DNA from: Marinomonas spartinae
Lineage (GTDB): Bacteria; Pseudomonadota; Gammaproteobacteria; Pseudomonadales; Marinomonadaceae
Direction of reading: 5' to 3'
Assembly: GCF_016461715.1 (NCBI RefSeq)
Contig: NZ_JAEMUI010000025.1
Location: 1-64,000, forward strand
Length of the DNA stretch: 64,000 nt
The notes under the pieces are model-generated. The model did not search any database, was not told the DNA's origin, and saw only the letters and a program-made list of their open reading frames with translations. Positions 37,442-47,195 of this stretch are shown here, piece after piece. Made by a program: the position numbers and the translations under genes. The stretch's first letter is position 1. Each line of letters begins with the position of its first letter.

Positions 37442-40400
37442 TGAACATCGCAGCCTATTTTATAGAAAAAAAAGTCACCAGTTGGATGGTGACACTGATC
37501 CTATTGATTGGGGGCGCCATTGCTTTCACTAACCTTGGGCAATTGGAAGACCCTGAGTTTACCATCAAGGACGCCTTAATCATCACCACCTACCCTGGCG
37601 CTTCACCAGAACAAGTGGAAGAAGAAGTCACCTATCCCATTGAGCAGGAATTACAAACACTGCCTTATGTGGATAAAATCACCTCTACTTCTAAAGCCGG
37701 TTATTCAAAAGTCCAATTAACCATAAAAGACCAGTATCGCGCAAAAGAACTCAAGCAGATTTGGGACGAAGTACGTAAAAAAATTCGTGATCTTTCAGGA
37801 AGCTTTCCCAAGGGCGTCAGTTCACCAATGGTGTTAGACGACTTCGGCGATGTATATGGAGTGATGCTAGCGGTCCATGGCGATGGCTATCACTATAAGG
37901 ATCTGAAAAATTACGTTGACTATATCAAGCGCGAATTAGTGCTTGTGGATGGCGTCGCGAAAGTGACCATCGCTGGTGATCAAAAAGAACAAGTCACCAT
38001 TGAAATATCACGGGCTAAAATGGCAAACATGGGCATTGCCCCAAGCCAACTAGAGAGTCTCTTAACCAATCAAAATATCGTATCCAATGCTGGTCGCGTC
38101 AAAGTAGGCAGTGAATACATTCGCATTAGCCCAACAGGAGAATTTAAAGACATTGCCGAACTGGAAAACCTAATTGTTGGTAAACCAATTGATGGCAAAC
38201 TGATTCGTTTAAGCGACATCGCGACCATTAAACGGGAATACGTTACTCCTAAGAAGCAAATTGTTGACTTCAATGGGGCACCGTCTTTGCTACTCGGTAT
38301 TTCATTCGCGGCGAACGTGAATGTTGTGGATGTAGGTGAACGGTTAGAAAAACGTCTCGATGAATTAAAATACCAACAACCAGTGGGAATCCATTTGGAC
38401 CCTATCTACTTTCAGTCGACAGAAGTGAAGCACTCAGTTTCTAACTTTTTACTTAACCTCGTAGAAGCCGTCGCTATCGTTATTCTGGTTCTATTGATTT
38501 TTATGGGCGTTCGCTCTGGTATTTTAATCGGCCTCATTCTACTCCTAACCATCCTTGGCACCTTTATTGTCATGGACTATTTCAAAATCAACTTACAGAG
38601 GATCTCTCTAGGCGGGTTAATTATTGCACTAGGAATGCTGGTAGATAACGCCATTGTTGTAACGGAAGGCGTGCTCATTGGACTCAAGCGAGGAATGACG
38701 AAACTTGAAGCCGCCAGTGCGGTAGTCAAGCAAACAAAATGGCCCCTACTGGGCGCTACTGTGATCGCCATTACAGCCTTCGCACCGATCGGCTTGTCGC
38801 CAGACGCAGTCGGTGAATTTGTCGGCTCTTTGTTCTATGTATTACTAATATCTCTGCTACTAAGCTGGATCACTGCCATTACCCTAACTCCATTCTTTTG
38901 CGACCTCTTCTTCACAGAAAGTCGCACAGCAGGAACCGACGCTGCAGCAGAAGATCCATACAAAGGCATCATCTTCGATGCTTATAAATGGCTATTGGAT
39001 AAAGCCATGCATTTTCGCTGGGTGGCAGTGATTACGTTAGTTCTCTTTCTATTAGTAGCAGGCTGGGCATTCCAGTTTGTTAAACAGTCCTTTTTTCCTC
39101 CCTCCACAACCCCTATGTTCTTTATGGATATTCAAATGCCAGAAGGGACACATATTGATAATACCTATGCCAAAGTACGGGAAATAGAGGCCTCCTTAAG
39201 AAAGGATAAACGCATTGATTATGTGGCAACCACAACAGGTCAAGGTGCCTTGCGATTCATGCTGACCTATACAGCTAAACAAGAAAATAGCAGCTATGCA
39301 CAATTTATTATTCGTACGAAAACACGGGAAGACATCCCAGGATTATTAGCGGATCTGCATAAGAAAATGCATGATGAATACCCTGAGCTCGAAGTCAAAC
39401 TGCAACGGCTTCAGTTGGCCCCCTCAAAGGATGCCAAAATCGAAGCCCGCATCAGTGGACCAGATCCTAAAGTGCTGCGTCAGATCAGCGAAAAAATCAA
39501 AAATATTTACCGTCAGGATGGGGGGTTAGAAAGCATTAAAGACGACTGGCGCCAACCGGTAAAAGTGTTACGCCCTATCTTTGATGACGCACAAGCTCGT
39601 CGTTTAGGAATTTCCAAAAACGATTTGGATAAAGTGCTACTCACCAACTTTTCTGGTTCGAGAATTGGCCTGTATCGAGAAGGCACGGATTTGTTACCCA
39701 TTATGCAAAAGGCCCCTAAAAATGAGCGGCGTTCCATAGACCAGATACGGGATCTGCAAATTTACAGTCCGTCATCCGGTGCCTACGTCACCCTGTCAAC
39801 GGTCATTTCGGGCTTTGAAACCGTATGGGAAAACCCCATTATTGAGCGCCGTGATCGTAAAAGAACCATTACCGTGATGGCCGACCCTAAGATTTTAGGT
39901 GGCGAAACGGCCATGTCTATCTTCTCTCGCATTCGTGGCCCAGTGGAAGCCATCAAATTACCTACTGGCTATTCCCTAGAATGGGGAGGTGAGTACGAAA
40001 GCAGTCGAGATGCACAAAAGAACATATTTAAAGCGCTTCCCATGGGGTATCTCTTTATGTTTATTATAACAGTCTTGCTATTTAACTCTGTACGAGTGCC
40101 TTTGACTATCTGGTTCTGTGTTCCTTTAGCGTTAATCGGAGTATCAACGGGCTTACTGGTGATGAACGCGCCTTTTAGCTTCATGGCCTTACTCGGCTTC
40201 TTAAGCCTGTCAGGCATGGTCGTCAAAAACGGTATTGTATTAGCAGATCAGATCAATTACGAAATTAACCAAGGTACTGAATTATATGAGTCAATCTTTA
40301 TCTCAGCGGTCAGTCGTGTACGCCCGGTTTGCATGGCTGCCGTGACAACGATCCTTGGGATGGTGCCGCTGTTGTTCGATGACTTCTTTAAAAGTATGGC

Positions 40401-40527
40401 GGTGGTCATCTCCTTTGGCCTTGGCTTTGCCACCGTATTGACCTTGATTGCAGTACCTATTTTTTACTCATTGATGTTCAAAGTAACCTATCGTAAACGT
40501 ACCGAATTCGAGGGCAGCAAAAAATAA
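37441..40527 (+). CDS. RND efflux pump inner-membrane subunit
   Basis: A 1028-residue proton-driven transporter with 12 predicted membrane segments and two large periplasmic loops. Conserved TM4 residues are present in LGMLVDNAIVVTEG near 400, the tandem-acidic region in this subclass being VDNAI. LLGATVIAITAFAPIGLSP, FKALPMGYLFMFIITVLLFN and the C-terminal half repeat follow. The C-terminus lacks a partner gene: no outer-membrane factor lies in this operon, so a TolC-like protein elsewhere must serve. It resembles the two-gene AcrB/HAE-1 relatives found in marine gammaproteobacteria. The substrate is not predictable. Confidence 0.92.
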   Translation: MNIAAYFIEKKVTSWMVTLILLIGGAIAFTNLGQLEDPEFTIKDALIITTYPGASPEQVEEEVTYPIEQELQTLPYVDKITSTSKAGYSKVQLTIKDQYRAKELKQIWDEVRKKIRDLSGSFPKGVSSPMVLDDFGDVYGVMLAVHGDGYHYKDLKNYVDYIKRELVLVDGVAKVTIAGDQKEQVTIEISRAKMANMGIAPSQLESLLTNQNIVSNAGRVKVGSEYIRISPTGEFKDIAELENLIVGKPIDGKLIRLSDIATIKREYVTPKKQIVDFNGAPSLLLGISFAANVNVVDVGERLEKRLDELKYQQPVGIHLDPIYFQSTEVKHSVSNFLLNLVEAVAIVILVLLIFMGVRSGILIGLILLLTILGTFIVMDYFKINLQRISLGGLIIALGMLVDNAIVVTEGVLIGLKRGMTKLEAASAVVKQTKWPLLGATVIAITAFAPIGLSPDAVGEFVGSLFYVLLISLLLSWITAITLTPFFCDLFFTESRTAGTDAAAEDPYKGIIFDAYKWLLDKAMHFRWVAVITLVLFLLVAGWAFQFVKQSFFPPSTTPMFFMDIQMPEGTHIDNTYAKVREIEASLRKDKRIDYVATTTGQGALRFMLTYTAKQENSSYAQFIIRTKTREDIPGLLADLHKKMHDEYPELEVKLQRLQLAPSKDAKIEARISGPDPKVLRQISEKIKNIYRQDGGLESIKDDWRQPVKVLRPIFDDAQARRLGISKNDLDKVLLTNFSGSRIGLYREGTDLLPIMQKAPKNERRSIDQIRDLQIYSPSSGAYVTLSTVISGFETVWENPIIERRDRKRTITVMADPKILGGETAMSIFSRIRGPVEAIKLPTGYSLEWGGEYESSRDAQKNIFKALPMGYLFMFIITVLLFNSVRVPLTIWFCVPLALIGVSTGLLVMNAPFSFMALLGFLSLSGMVVKNGIVLADQINYEINQGTELYESIFISAVSRVRPVCMAAVTTILGMVPLLFDDFFKSMAVVISFGLGFATVLTLIAVPIFYSLMFKVTYRKRTEFEGSKK

Positions 40528-40570
40528 AAGAATAAATAAAAGAAGTAAACACGGAAAAATACAAGTCCAC

Positions 40571-40598
40571 ATGGTCAGGGCAACCTTGCTCTGACCAT
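40571..40598 (+). terminator. Hairpin after the RND operon
   Basis: ATGGTCAG / CTGACCAT with further inner pairing (GGCAA/TTGCT) forms a strong stem-loop between the pump gene and the next LysR gene. No T-run follows, so it may be a processing or stabilising hairpin instead of a terminator. Confidence 0.45.
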
Positions 40599-40614
40599 TC
40601 AGAGTAAGAAGAAT

Positions 40615-41592
40615 ATGAATACATCAGAAATAGCAAAACTCGACATCAAACTCCTTATCGCCTTTGTCACCATTTTAGAAAAAGGCAGCGTATCCAAAGC
40701 AGCGGAAGAGCTCAACATGACTCAACCCGCCCTCAGTAAAAACTTGCAACGCCTTCGGGAAATTTTTCACGACCAACTGTTTATTCGTCAAGCTTATGGC
40801 TTAATGCCAACCGCACGTGCGAATGAACTAGCAGAATTGATCTATCCAATCATTCGCTCCCTTCAAGAGCTGATATTGCCCTCTCAACTTGATCTATCCA
40901 AACTGGATCGACGCTTCAGATTAATGATTGACGAAGGAGACCTTGAGATATTTATTGAACCCCTTTTGAGTTATCTCCAACAAGAAGCACCTGAGGTTCA
41001 GATGAGTATCAATGCCTGGAACGACTCCTATTTGGAACCCATTATTGACGGTAAAGTTGATTTAGGCATCATGCACATTAAACACACGCCCAGTTCGGTA
41101 CGCAGCAAACTCGTCGGCTACATGGAAACTTGCATCATCATCAGCGATGGACATCCTTTATACAGGGTGGATCAACCAACATTCGATGATCTAATCCAGC
41201 ATAGAGTCGTCACTCATCATATGAAACCCTATAAAGGCCACTCATATGAGAGCATCGAGCCAAAACTCAGACAGCAGGGTTACAACGTTAAAACTCACTT
41301 AGAAACAGACAGCTTAATGGCCGCTTTACGCGCCGTGAAACAAGGTATGGCTCTGGTCACAACGCGTTCAGTCGGCGAGTTATGCCTAAACCTTATGAAC
41401 TCCAATAAACATTTTCATCCCATCAGACTCTTACCAATACCAGAGAAAATACTTGACCTAGATGAGTTTAAAGGACGACACCCCATTCATATTTTTTGGC
41501 ATGAACACTTTCATAACGACCTAGCTCATCGCTGGCTGCGAGAAAAGATCATTGAACTGATGCGAAATTCACCTTGGATGCACCGAGAATAG
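40615..41592 (+). CDS. LysR-family transcriptional regulator
   Basis: 325 residues. The HTH LLIAFVTILEKGSVSKAAEE, then LNMTQPALSKNLQRLREIF, occupies about residues 14-52, with RQAYGLMPTARANELAE just after as in the NodD/LeuO-like branch. An effector domain follows. It lies in the same direction as the RND genes, 87 bases downstream and beyond a hairpin. It could regulate that pump, but nothing in the sequence proves it. Confidence 0.86.
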   Translation: MNTSEIAKLDIKLLIAFVTILEKGSVSKAAEELNMTQPALSKNLQRLREIFHDQLFIRQAYGLMPTARANELAELIYPIIRSLQELILPSQLDLSKLDRRFRLMIDEGDLEIFIEPLLSYLQQEAPEVQMSINAWNDSYLEPIIDGKVDLGIMHIKHTPSSVRSKLVGYMETCIIISDGHPLYRVDQPTFDDLIQHRVVTHHMKPYKGHSYESIEPKLRQQGYNVKTHLETDSLMAALRAVKQGMALVTTRSVGELCLNLMNSNKHFHPIRLLPIPEKILDLDEFKGRHPIHIFWHEHFHNDLAHRWLREKIIELMRNSPWMHRE

Positions 41593-41615
41593 CGAATGCA
41601 TCACACGCTTTTTTG

Positions 41616-41828
41616 TCATTTCTCAGCACGAAGCCATTCAAAACGAGGAATGCTTTCACCATTAATTTCCACGCTTTCTACAAACATGCTCAGCGGACGA
41701 GCCCACCAACCAAACTCGCCATATAAGGCCTGATAGACAACCAATTCTTCTTCTGTCTCACTGTGTTTTACCACACGCTCAACCCAATATTCCGCCCCTT
41801 TGTAGTGACGATAGACACCGGATTTCAT
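41616..41828 (-). CDS. DUF1653 family protein
   Basis: 70 residues. GVYRHYKGAEYWVERVVKHS, LVVYQALYGEFGWWARPLSMF and the ending PRFEWL are the DUF1653 signature, a small beta-rich cytoplasmic domain of unknown function. GGGGAGAGGAG upstream of the ATG at 41828 is a strong ribosome binding site. It converges with the LysR gene and is divergent from the ast operon. Confidence 0.85.
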   Translation of the reverse strand: MKSGVYRHYKGAEYWVERVVKHSETEEELVVYQALYGEFGWWARPLSMFVESVEINGESIPRFEWLRAEK

Positions 41829-42015
41829 ACACTCCTCTCCCCTTTTTTATTAAATATCGACCAAAAAGTACCACTTACCACAACATCGTGTCGCTATTTA
41901 AAAACTTTATCTCTGTTTAAGTCATCTAACATAAGGAATAATAACCTTCTGTCGTTTAATCTTTGCTAGACCTTAACATAAAGTAATCTAGTGACACTGT
42001 ATCAGAAGGTGTTGT

Positions 42016-43029
42016 ATGTATCTTGTTCGTCCTGTCGATTTTGGAGATCTTCCTGCGTTAGAGCGCATGGCAAAAGAAGCGGGCATTGGCATGACAAATT
42101 TTCCAGCCAATCGCGAACGCCTTAATGACAAAATCGCTTCATCACGTCGTTCCTTACAAACAGATGTGGTTCAGCCTGGGGATGAATCCTATTTATTTGT
42201 ACTGATCGACACCACCACAGATGAGATTGTCGGCACCTGTGGCATGGAAGCGATGGTAGGTATCGAGACCCCTTTTTACAGTTATCGTATCGACGAAGTG
42301 GTGCATGCCTCCCCACAGCTGCAAATTCATAACCGTATCTCAGCCCTTTTCCTTTGTCACGACTACAGTGGCACCAGCCGCTTAATGTCACTGATTGTCG
42401 ATAAAGCTCACCAAAACCGTGAAGCGCTGTCTCTTTTATCACGCTCTCGCCTGCTCTTTTTAGCCCGGCATCCAGAGCGTTTTACCAAGCGACTCTTCGT
42501 CGAACTGCGGGGGGAAAGCGACCGCAATGGCTATTCACCTTTTTGGGATGCCCTTGGGAAACATTTCTTCACCATGGACTTTAAAAAAGCCGACTATCTT
42601 TCAGGGGTCAGCAACAAACATTTTATTGCCGATTTAATGCCTCGCTACCCAATTTATGTACCGACCTTACCAGAGAGTGCGCAAGAGGTAATCGGTGTGT
42701 TACATGAAGAATCGGAAAAAAGCACGGATGTTTTGCTGGCCGAAGGCTTCGCTTTCCGAGGGTATGTGGATATTTTTGACGCTGGCCCAACCCTAGAGGC
42801 GCGAACAGAAAACCTCACCACTATTAGTCAACAGCGCATGGGCAAAGCCTTAATCCAACCTAATCCACTAAAAGGCGAGTTACATTTAATCAGTGCAGGG
42901 CATCTAGAAGATTTTCGAGTCACTATTGCCGCCGCTGAACCGCAAGCCGCAGGGCTTGCTATTGATAAAAAGACACAAGAACAGCTCAGTATTTCGTCAG
43001 GCAGCCGCATTCAATGGGTTGCATTGTAA
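42016..43029 (+). CDS. astA: Arginine N-succinyltransferase, first copy
   Basis: 337 residues. It transfers succinyl from succinyl-CoA to L-arginine, the first step of the AST pathway. MYLVRPVDFGDLPALERMAK and GIGMTNFPANRERL open the GNAT-like fold, and LFLARHPERFTKRLFVELRG, YSPFWDALGKHFFTMDF and YVDIFDAGPTLEARTE are family blocks. A second, similar gene follows after 99 bases. In Pseudomonas such pairs (aruF and aruG) encode the two subunits of one arginine/ornithine succinyltransferase. This copy may be the alpha (AruF-like) chain, by position. Confidence 0.9.
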   Translation: MYLVRPVDFGDLPALERMAKEAGIGMTNFPANRERLNDKIASSRRSLQTDVVQPGDESYLFVLIDTTTDEIVGTCGMEAMVGIETPFYSYRIDEVVHASPQLQIHNRISALFLCHDYSGTSRLMSLIVDKAHQNREALSLLSRSRLLFLARHPERFTKRLFVELRGESDRNGYSPFWDALGKHFFTMDFKKADYLSGVSNKHFIADLMPRYPIYVPTLPESAQEVIGVLHEESEKSTDVLLAEGFAFRGYVDIFDAGPTLEARTENLTTISQQRMGKALIQPNPLKGELHLISAGHLEDFRVTIAAAEPQAAGLAIDKKTQEQLSISSGSRIQWVAL

Positions 43030-43128
43030 AAATCAGAAAAATGATTAAAAAATAATCTATACAGGTTTATTAGGCCAAAAGCCCAGCAAATCGCAACTAA
43101 GACACGTTATTTCAGAGGATTTTCTATT

Positions 43129-44172
43129 ATGATGGTGATACGTCCCATTCATCAAGATGACCTAAAGTCACTCTATCGTTTAGCCGAAAAAACAGGCATA
43201 GGATTTACCTCATTAATTGCCGATGAAGAGAGTTTGCAGCGTAAAATAGTCAAAGCAACACGCTCATTCAACAAAGACGTCATTGATAAACCAAATGATG
43301 AAGACTACCTCATGGTGCTCGAAGACACCGACACTGGCGATATAGTGGGAACGACCGGCCTATTGGGCGCAGTTGGCTTAGATGAACCTTTCTACAGTTA
43401 CCACTTAGGTACCATCACCCATTCATCAAGAGAGCTGGGAGTGCATAACATTATGCCAACCTTAGTTCTCAATAATGACTTCACCGGATTTAGCGAAATC
43501 TGTACCTTATTTTTAGAAGAAGATTATCGACATTCCAAAAATGGCCAGTTGCTGTCGAAATCTCGCTTTATGTTTTTGGCACAATTCCCGGAACGCTTTA
43601 CTGACAAAATTTTCGCTGAGATGCGTGGCATCTGTGATGAAAACGGGGTATCACCTCTGTGGGAAAGCCTTGGCCGTCATTTTTTCTCCATCGACTTTGA
43701 GCGTGCCGATGAGCTAACTGCCCTTGGCAGCAAGCAGTTTATTGCGGAGCTGATGCCAAACAACCCAGTCTATGTGAACTTGCTTACACCAGAGGCCCGT
43801 AACGTACTGGGTAAAGTCCACAAAAACACCGTGCCCGCTCGTCATTTACTCGAACAAGAAGGTTTTCGCTACGAGAACTATGTGGATATTTTTGATGGTG
43901 GCCCAACATTGGAGGCCCGTGTTCGTGATATTCGTGCCGTACGTGATAGCCGTTTGTATCTTGCTACCATTGGCGAGGTAAAAGAAGCAGGAACGGGCAC
44001 GTATTACTTAGTTGCCAATGTTAAGTTAGCAGACTACCGCTGCATTTTAATCCAGCGCCCCACACCACCACATGGCGGTATCGTATTAACCGAAGAGGAA
44101 GCAAAGCATTTATTGGTCGAACCAAAAGATCCAGTCCGCGTGGTTGAGTTATCGCCACATGGCGGCTATTAG
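43129..44172 (+). CDS. astA: Arginine N-succinyltransferase, second copy
   Basis: 347 residues, clearly paralogous to the preceding gene: MVIRPIHQDDLKSLYRLAEK, GIGFTSLIADEESL, FMFLAQFPERFTDKIFAEMRG, SPLWESLGRHFFSIDF and YVDIFDGGPTLEAR. Likely the beta (AruG-like) subunit of a heteromeric succinyltransferase, or the AstA proper. The ATG at 43129 is followed by another at 43132; AGAGGA lies about 9 bases upstream. The gene ends 67 bases before the astD start. Confidence 0.9.
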   Translation: MMVIRPIHQDDLKSLYRLAEKTGIGFTSLIADEESLQRKIVKATRSFNKDVIDKPNDEDYLMVLEDTDTGDIVGTTGLLGAVGLDEPFYSYHLGTITHSSRELGVHNIMPTLVLNNDFTGFSEICTLFLEEDYRHSKNGQLLSKSRFMFLAQFPERFTDKIFAEMRGICDENGVSPLWESLGRHFFSIDFERADELTALGSKQFIAELMPNNPVYVNLLTPEARNVLGKVHKNTVPARHLLEQEGFRYENYVDIFDGGPTLEARVRDIRAVRDSRLYLATIGEVKEAGTGTYYLVANVKLADYRCILIQRPTPPHGGIVLTEEEAKHLLVEPKDPVRVVELSPHGGY

Positions 44173-44239
44173 CCACAGCAAAAACAGATTGACCAATAAC
44201 AATACAATGAGACCTTTTTTATATCAAGGAGCCACTCCT

Positions 44240-45712
44240 ATGAAACAAGCACATTACATCAACGGACAATGGACGAAAGGCGAAGGGGCTTTATTACGCT
44301 CAATTGACCCCGCCGATGCGAGCCTCGTATGGGAAGCCCATAGCGCGACAACCAACCAGATTAATGATGCTATCAAGGCGGCTCGTCAGGCATTCCCTGC
44401 CTGGGCAAATCGTCCTATAAGTGAACGTCTAGTCATCATCGATGCGTTTGCCAGTCTGGTAAAAACACACAGTGAAGACATCGCGACATTGATTAGCCGT
44501 GAAACGGGCAAACCCATTTGGGAAACCCGAACCGAAGCCGCAGCAATGGTCGGAAAAGTGGCTATCTCTAAGCAAGCTTATGAGGAACGCACTGGCGAGA
44601 AAACCACCTCCATGCCAGGAGCGACGGCCCGTTTGCGGCATCGCCCCCATGGTGTGGTCGCAGTCTTTGGTCCTTACAACTTTCCAGGGCACCTACCTAA
44701 TGGTCACATTGTCCCGGCTCTCATTGCTGGTAATACCATCGTTTTCAAGCCTAGTGAACAAGCACCAGCCACATCGGATCTGATTGTTCAGCTCTGGGAA
44801 AAAGCCGGCTTACCAGCAGGAGTTCTCAACCTTGTACAAGGGGAACGTGATACAGGAGTAGCATTAGCCAATCATTCAGGGATCGATGGTTTATTTTTCA
44901 CAGGTAGCCCACAAGTTGGCCATATTCTTCATAAAGGCTTTGCGGGTCATCCAGGAAAAATATTAGCCCTAGAGATGGGTGGCAATAACCCCCTACTCGT
45001 TTCAGACAAAATCAGCGATCAACGTGCTGCGGTGCATGAAATTCTCCAATCCGCCTTTATTTCAGCAGGGCAACGCTGTACCTGTGCGCGTCGACTTTTA
45101 CTACCAAAGAGCGCCACTGGTGATGCCATTCTGGAACAATTGATCACTGCCACCAAAGCCCTATTGATCGACCGTTACGATGCAGAACAGCAACCTTTTA
45201 TGGGACCGATTGTCTCGGCACAAGCGGCGGATGGTTTGATACAAGCCTATAACAAATTAGTCAAACTCGGGGCCGTATCCTTGCTTGACATGACACGAGG
45301 AGATAGCCACACAGGATTTGTTACACCAGGCATTATTGACGCCACCAACATACAAGACACGCTACCGGATCAAGAATACTTTGGTCCGTTACTCACGGTC
45401 ATCCGTTATGACTCATTAGATGACGCCATGGCTATTGCCAATAACACACAATTTGGCTTGTCTGCCGGCCTTTTGTCTGATGATAAAAGCGAATACGAGT
45501 GGTTCCTACAACATAGTCGAGCAGGCATCATCAACTGGAATCGCCAAACCACCGGCGCATCCAGTAATGCCCCCTTTGGAGGAACAGGTGCCAGTGGCAA
45601 CCACAGAGCAAGTGCTTACTACGCAGCAGACTATTGTGCGTACCCCGTAGCCAGCATAGAGGCGGATAGTTTAGCGATGCCGGAAAAACTCGCTTTTGGT
45701 ATCACCCTTTAA
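44240..45712 (+). CDS. astD: Succinylglutamate-semialdehyde dehydrogenase
   Basis: A 490-residue NAD+-dependent aldehyde dehydrogenase making N-succinylglutamate, the fourth AST step. The catalytic Cys is in ISAGQRCTCARRL near residue 285. FGPYNFPGHLPNGHIVPAL near 150 and GGNNPLLV near 256 are family blocks. The open frame reaches back to 44144 over the end of astA, but homology (MKQAHYINGQWTKGEG) begins at the ATG at 44240, which has AAGGA 9 nt upstream. E. coli AstD has 492 residues. Confidence 0.93.
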   Translation: MKQAHYINGQWTKGEGALLRSIDPADASLVWEAHSATTNQINDAIKAARQAFPAWANRPISERLVIIDAFASLVKTHSEDIATLISRETGKPIWETRTEAAAMVGKVAISKQAYEERTGEKTTSMPGATARLRHRPHGVVAVFGPYNFPGHLPNGHIVPALIAGNTIVFKPSEQAPATSDLIVQLWEKAGLPAGVLNLVQGERDTGVALANHSGIDGLFFTGSPQVGHILHKGFAGHPGKILALEMGGNNPLLVSDKISDQRAAVHEILQSAFISAGQRCTCARRLLLPKSATGDAILEQLITATKALLIDRYDAEQQPFMGPIVSAQAADGLIQAYNKLVKLGAVSLLDMTRGDSHTGFVTPGIIDATNIQDTLPDQEYFGPLLTVIRYDSLDDAMAIANNTQFGLSAGLLSDDKSEYEWFLQHSRAGIINWNRQTTGASSNAPFGGTGASGNHRASAYYAADYCAYPVASIEADSLAMPEKLAFGITL

Positions 45713-45746
45713 AACAACGGTTCTCTAAATAATATTTTTTAAACAA

Positions 45747-45773
45747 TGAATGATTACCCCCCGTAATCATTCA
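45747..45773 (+). other. Intercistronic stem-loop astD-astB
   Basis: A perfect 11-bp stem TGAATGATTAC / GTAATCATTCA around 5 C residues. No T-run follows, so it is probably an mRNA-stabilising or processing hairpin within the operon and not a terminator. Confidence 0.6.
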
Positions 45774-45801
45774 ACACCGCTAATAACGACTTTTTGAGGT
45801 C

Positions 45802-47169
45802 ATGATGAATAAGGCGACAGAAGCAAATTTTGATGGTTTAGTGGGCCCAACCCACAATTACAGCGGCCTGTCTTTTGGCAATGTCGCCTCATTTAGCAAT
45901 TCAGCCAAACCATCCAACCCAAAAGCCGCTGCCAAGCAGGGCTTAATCAAAATGAAAGCCCTTGCGGACATGGGCTTCCTGCAGGGCGTCCTCGCACCCC
46001 ATGAGCGCCCTCATATTTCCACCTTGCGAAAGCTTGGCTTTACGGGAAGCGATGCGGCTATTTTAGAAAAAGCCGCTAAACAAGCACCTAAGTTACTGGC
46101 TGCTGTTAGCTCAGCGTCCTGTATGTGGACCGCCAATGCCGCTACCGTCTCCCCCAGTGGCGACACACAAGATGGCAAAGTGCATTTCACCCCGGCGAAT
46201 TTAGTGAATAAATTCCATCGATCCATCGAACACGAAACCACTGGAACGATTTTACAAGCCACCTTTAATAGTGAAAAACATTTCGTCCATCACCCTGCTC
46301 TGCCAAGTGTGGATCATTTTGGCGACGAAGGGGCCGCCAACCATACACGTTTTTGCCATGACTATGGTGAACAAGGAATAGAGTTTTTTGTTTATGGAAT
46401 GGAAGCTTTTAACCATGCGGCGCCTAAACCCGCTAAGTTTCCTGCTCGCCATACCTTAGAAGCCTCTCAAGCCATTGCTCGCCTGCACGGTTTGCATAAA
46501 AACGGGGTAACCACAAACCAGGTTGTCTATGCCCAACAAAACCCAGATATGATAGATGCAGGGGTTTTTCATAACGATGTGATTGCTGTCGGGAATCGTA
46601 ACGCGCATTTTTATCACCAAGAAGCTTTTCTTGATAGTGCCAAAATGAAACAGGATTTATTAAACGCGTGGGGAGATAGGGCCTCAAAATTTCATTTAAT
46701 CGAAGTACCGAGTAGTGCCGTCTCGGTAGAAGACTGTATTCAATCCTATCTATTCAACAGCCAATTACTCAGCCGTGGCGAAAACGACATGGTATTAGTT
46801 GTCCCCGGAGAGTGTGAAAGCAACTCAGCCGTATGGGCTTACCTTAATGAGTTAGTAAGCAGTCACCAATCACCGATTAAAGCCGTCAAAGTCTTTGATT
46901 TAAAACAAAGCATGAGCAACGGCGGAGGCCCAGCATGCTTGCGCCTACGAGTTGCCTTAACCCAAGCCGAACAAGCAGCCGTCAATCCCGCCACATTAAT
47001 GACGGATACCCTATTTGAAACATTAAATAACTGGGTAGAAAAACACTATCGAGACGAACTGAACGAAAAAAATCTCGCAGACCCGCAACTTCTGATCGAA
47101 AGCAGAACCGCGCTGGATGAATTAACGAAGATACTAGCACTGGGTTCGGTGTACGATTTTCAGCGCTAG
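45802..47169 (+). CDS. astB: N-succinylarginine dihydrolase
   Basis: A 455-residue member of the amidinotransferase superfamily. It hydrolyses N2-succinylarginine to succinylornithine, CO2 and ammonia (second AST step; E. coli 447). [41 protein letters not shown] near 255 and [15 protein letters not shown] near 375 carry the conserved and catalytic residues, including the late Cys in GPACLR. GAGGTC lies upstream of paired ATGs at 45802 and 45805. It is last in the operon; a REPIN array starts 26 bases after the stop. Confidence 0.94.
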   Translation: MMNKATEANFDGLVGPTHNYSGLSFGNVASFSNSAKPSNPKAAAKQGLIKMKALADMGFLQGVLAPHERPHISTLRKLGFTGSDAAILEKAAKQAPKLLAAVSSASCMWTANAATVSPSGDTQDGKVHFTPANLVNKFHRSIEHETTGTILQATFNSEKHFVHHPALPSVDHFGDEGAANHTRFCHDYGEQGIEFFVYGMEAFNHAAPKPAKFPARHTLEASQAIARLHGLHKNGVTTNQVVYAQQNPDMIDAGVFHNDVIAVGNRNAHFYHQEAFLDSAKMKQDLLNAWGDRASKFHLIEVPSSAVSVEDCIQSYLFNSQLLSRGENDMVLVVPGECESNSAVWAYLNELVSSHQSPIKAVKVFDLKQSMSNGGGPACLRLRVALTQAEQAAVNPATLMTDTLFETLNNWVEKHYRDELNEKNLADPQLLIESRTALDELTKILALGSVYDFQR

Positions 47170-47195
47170 TAGATGGCTTTACCCATTGAAAGCGT

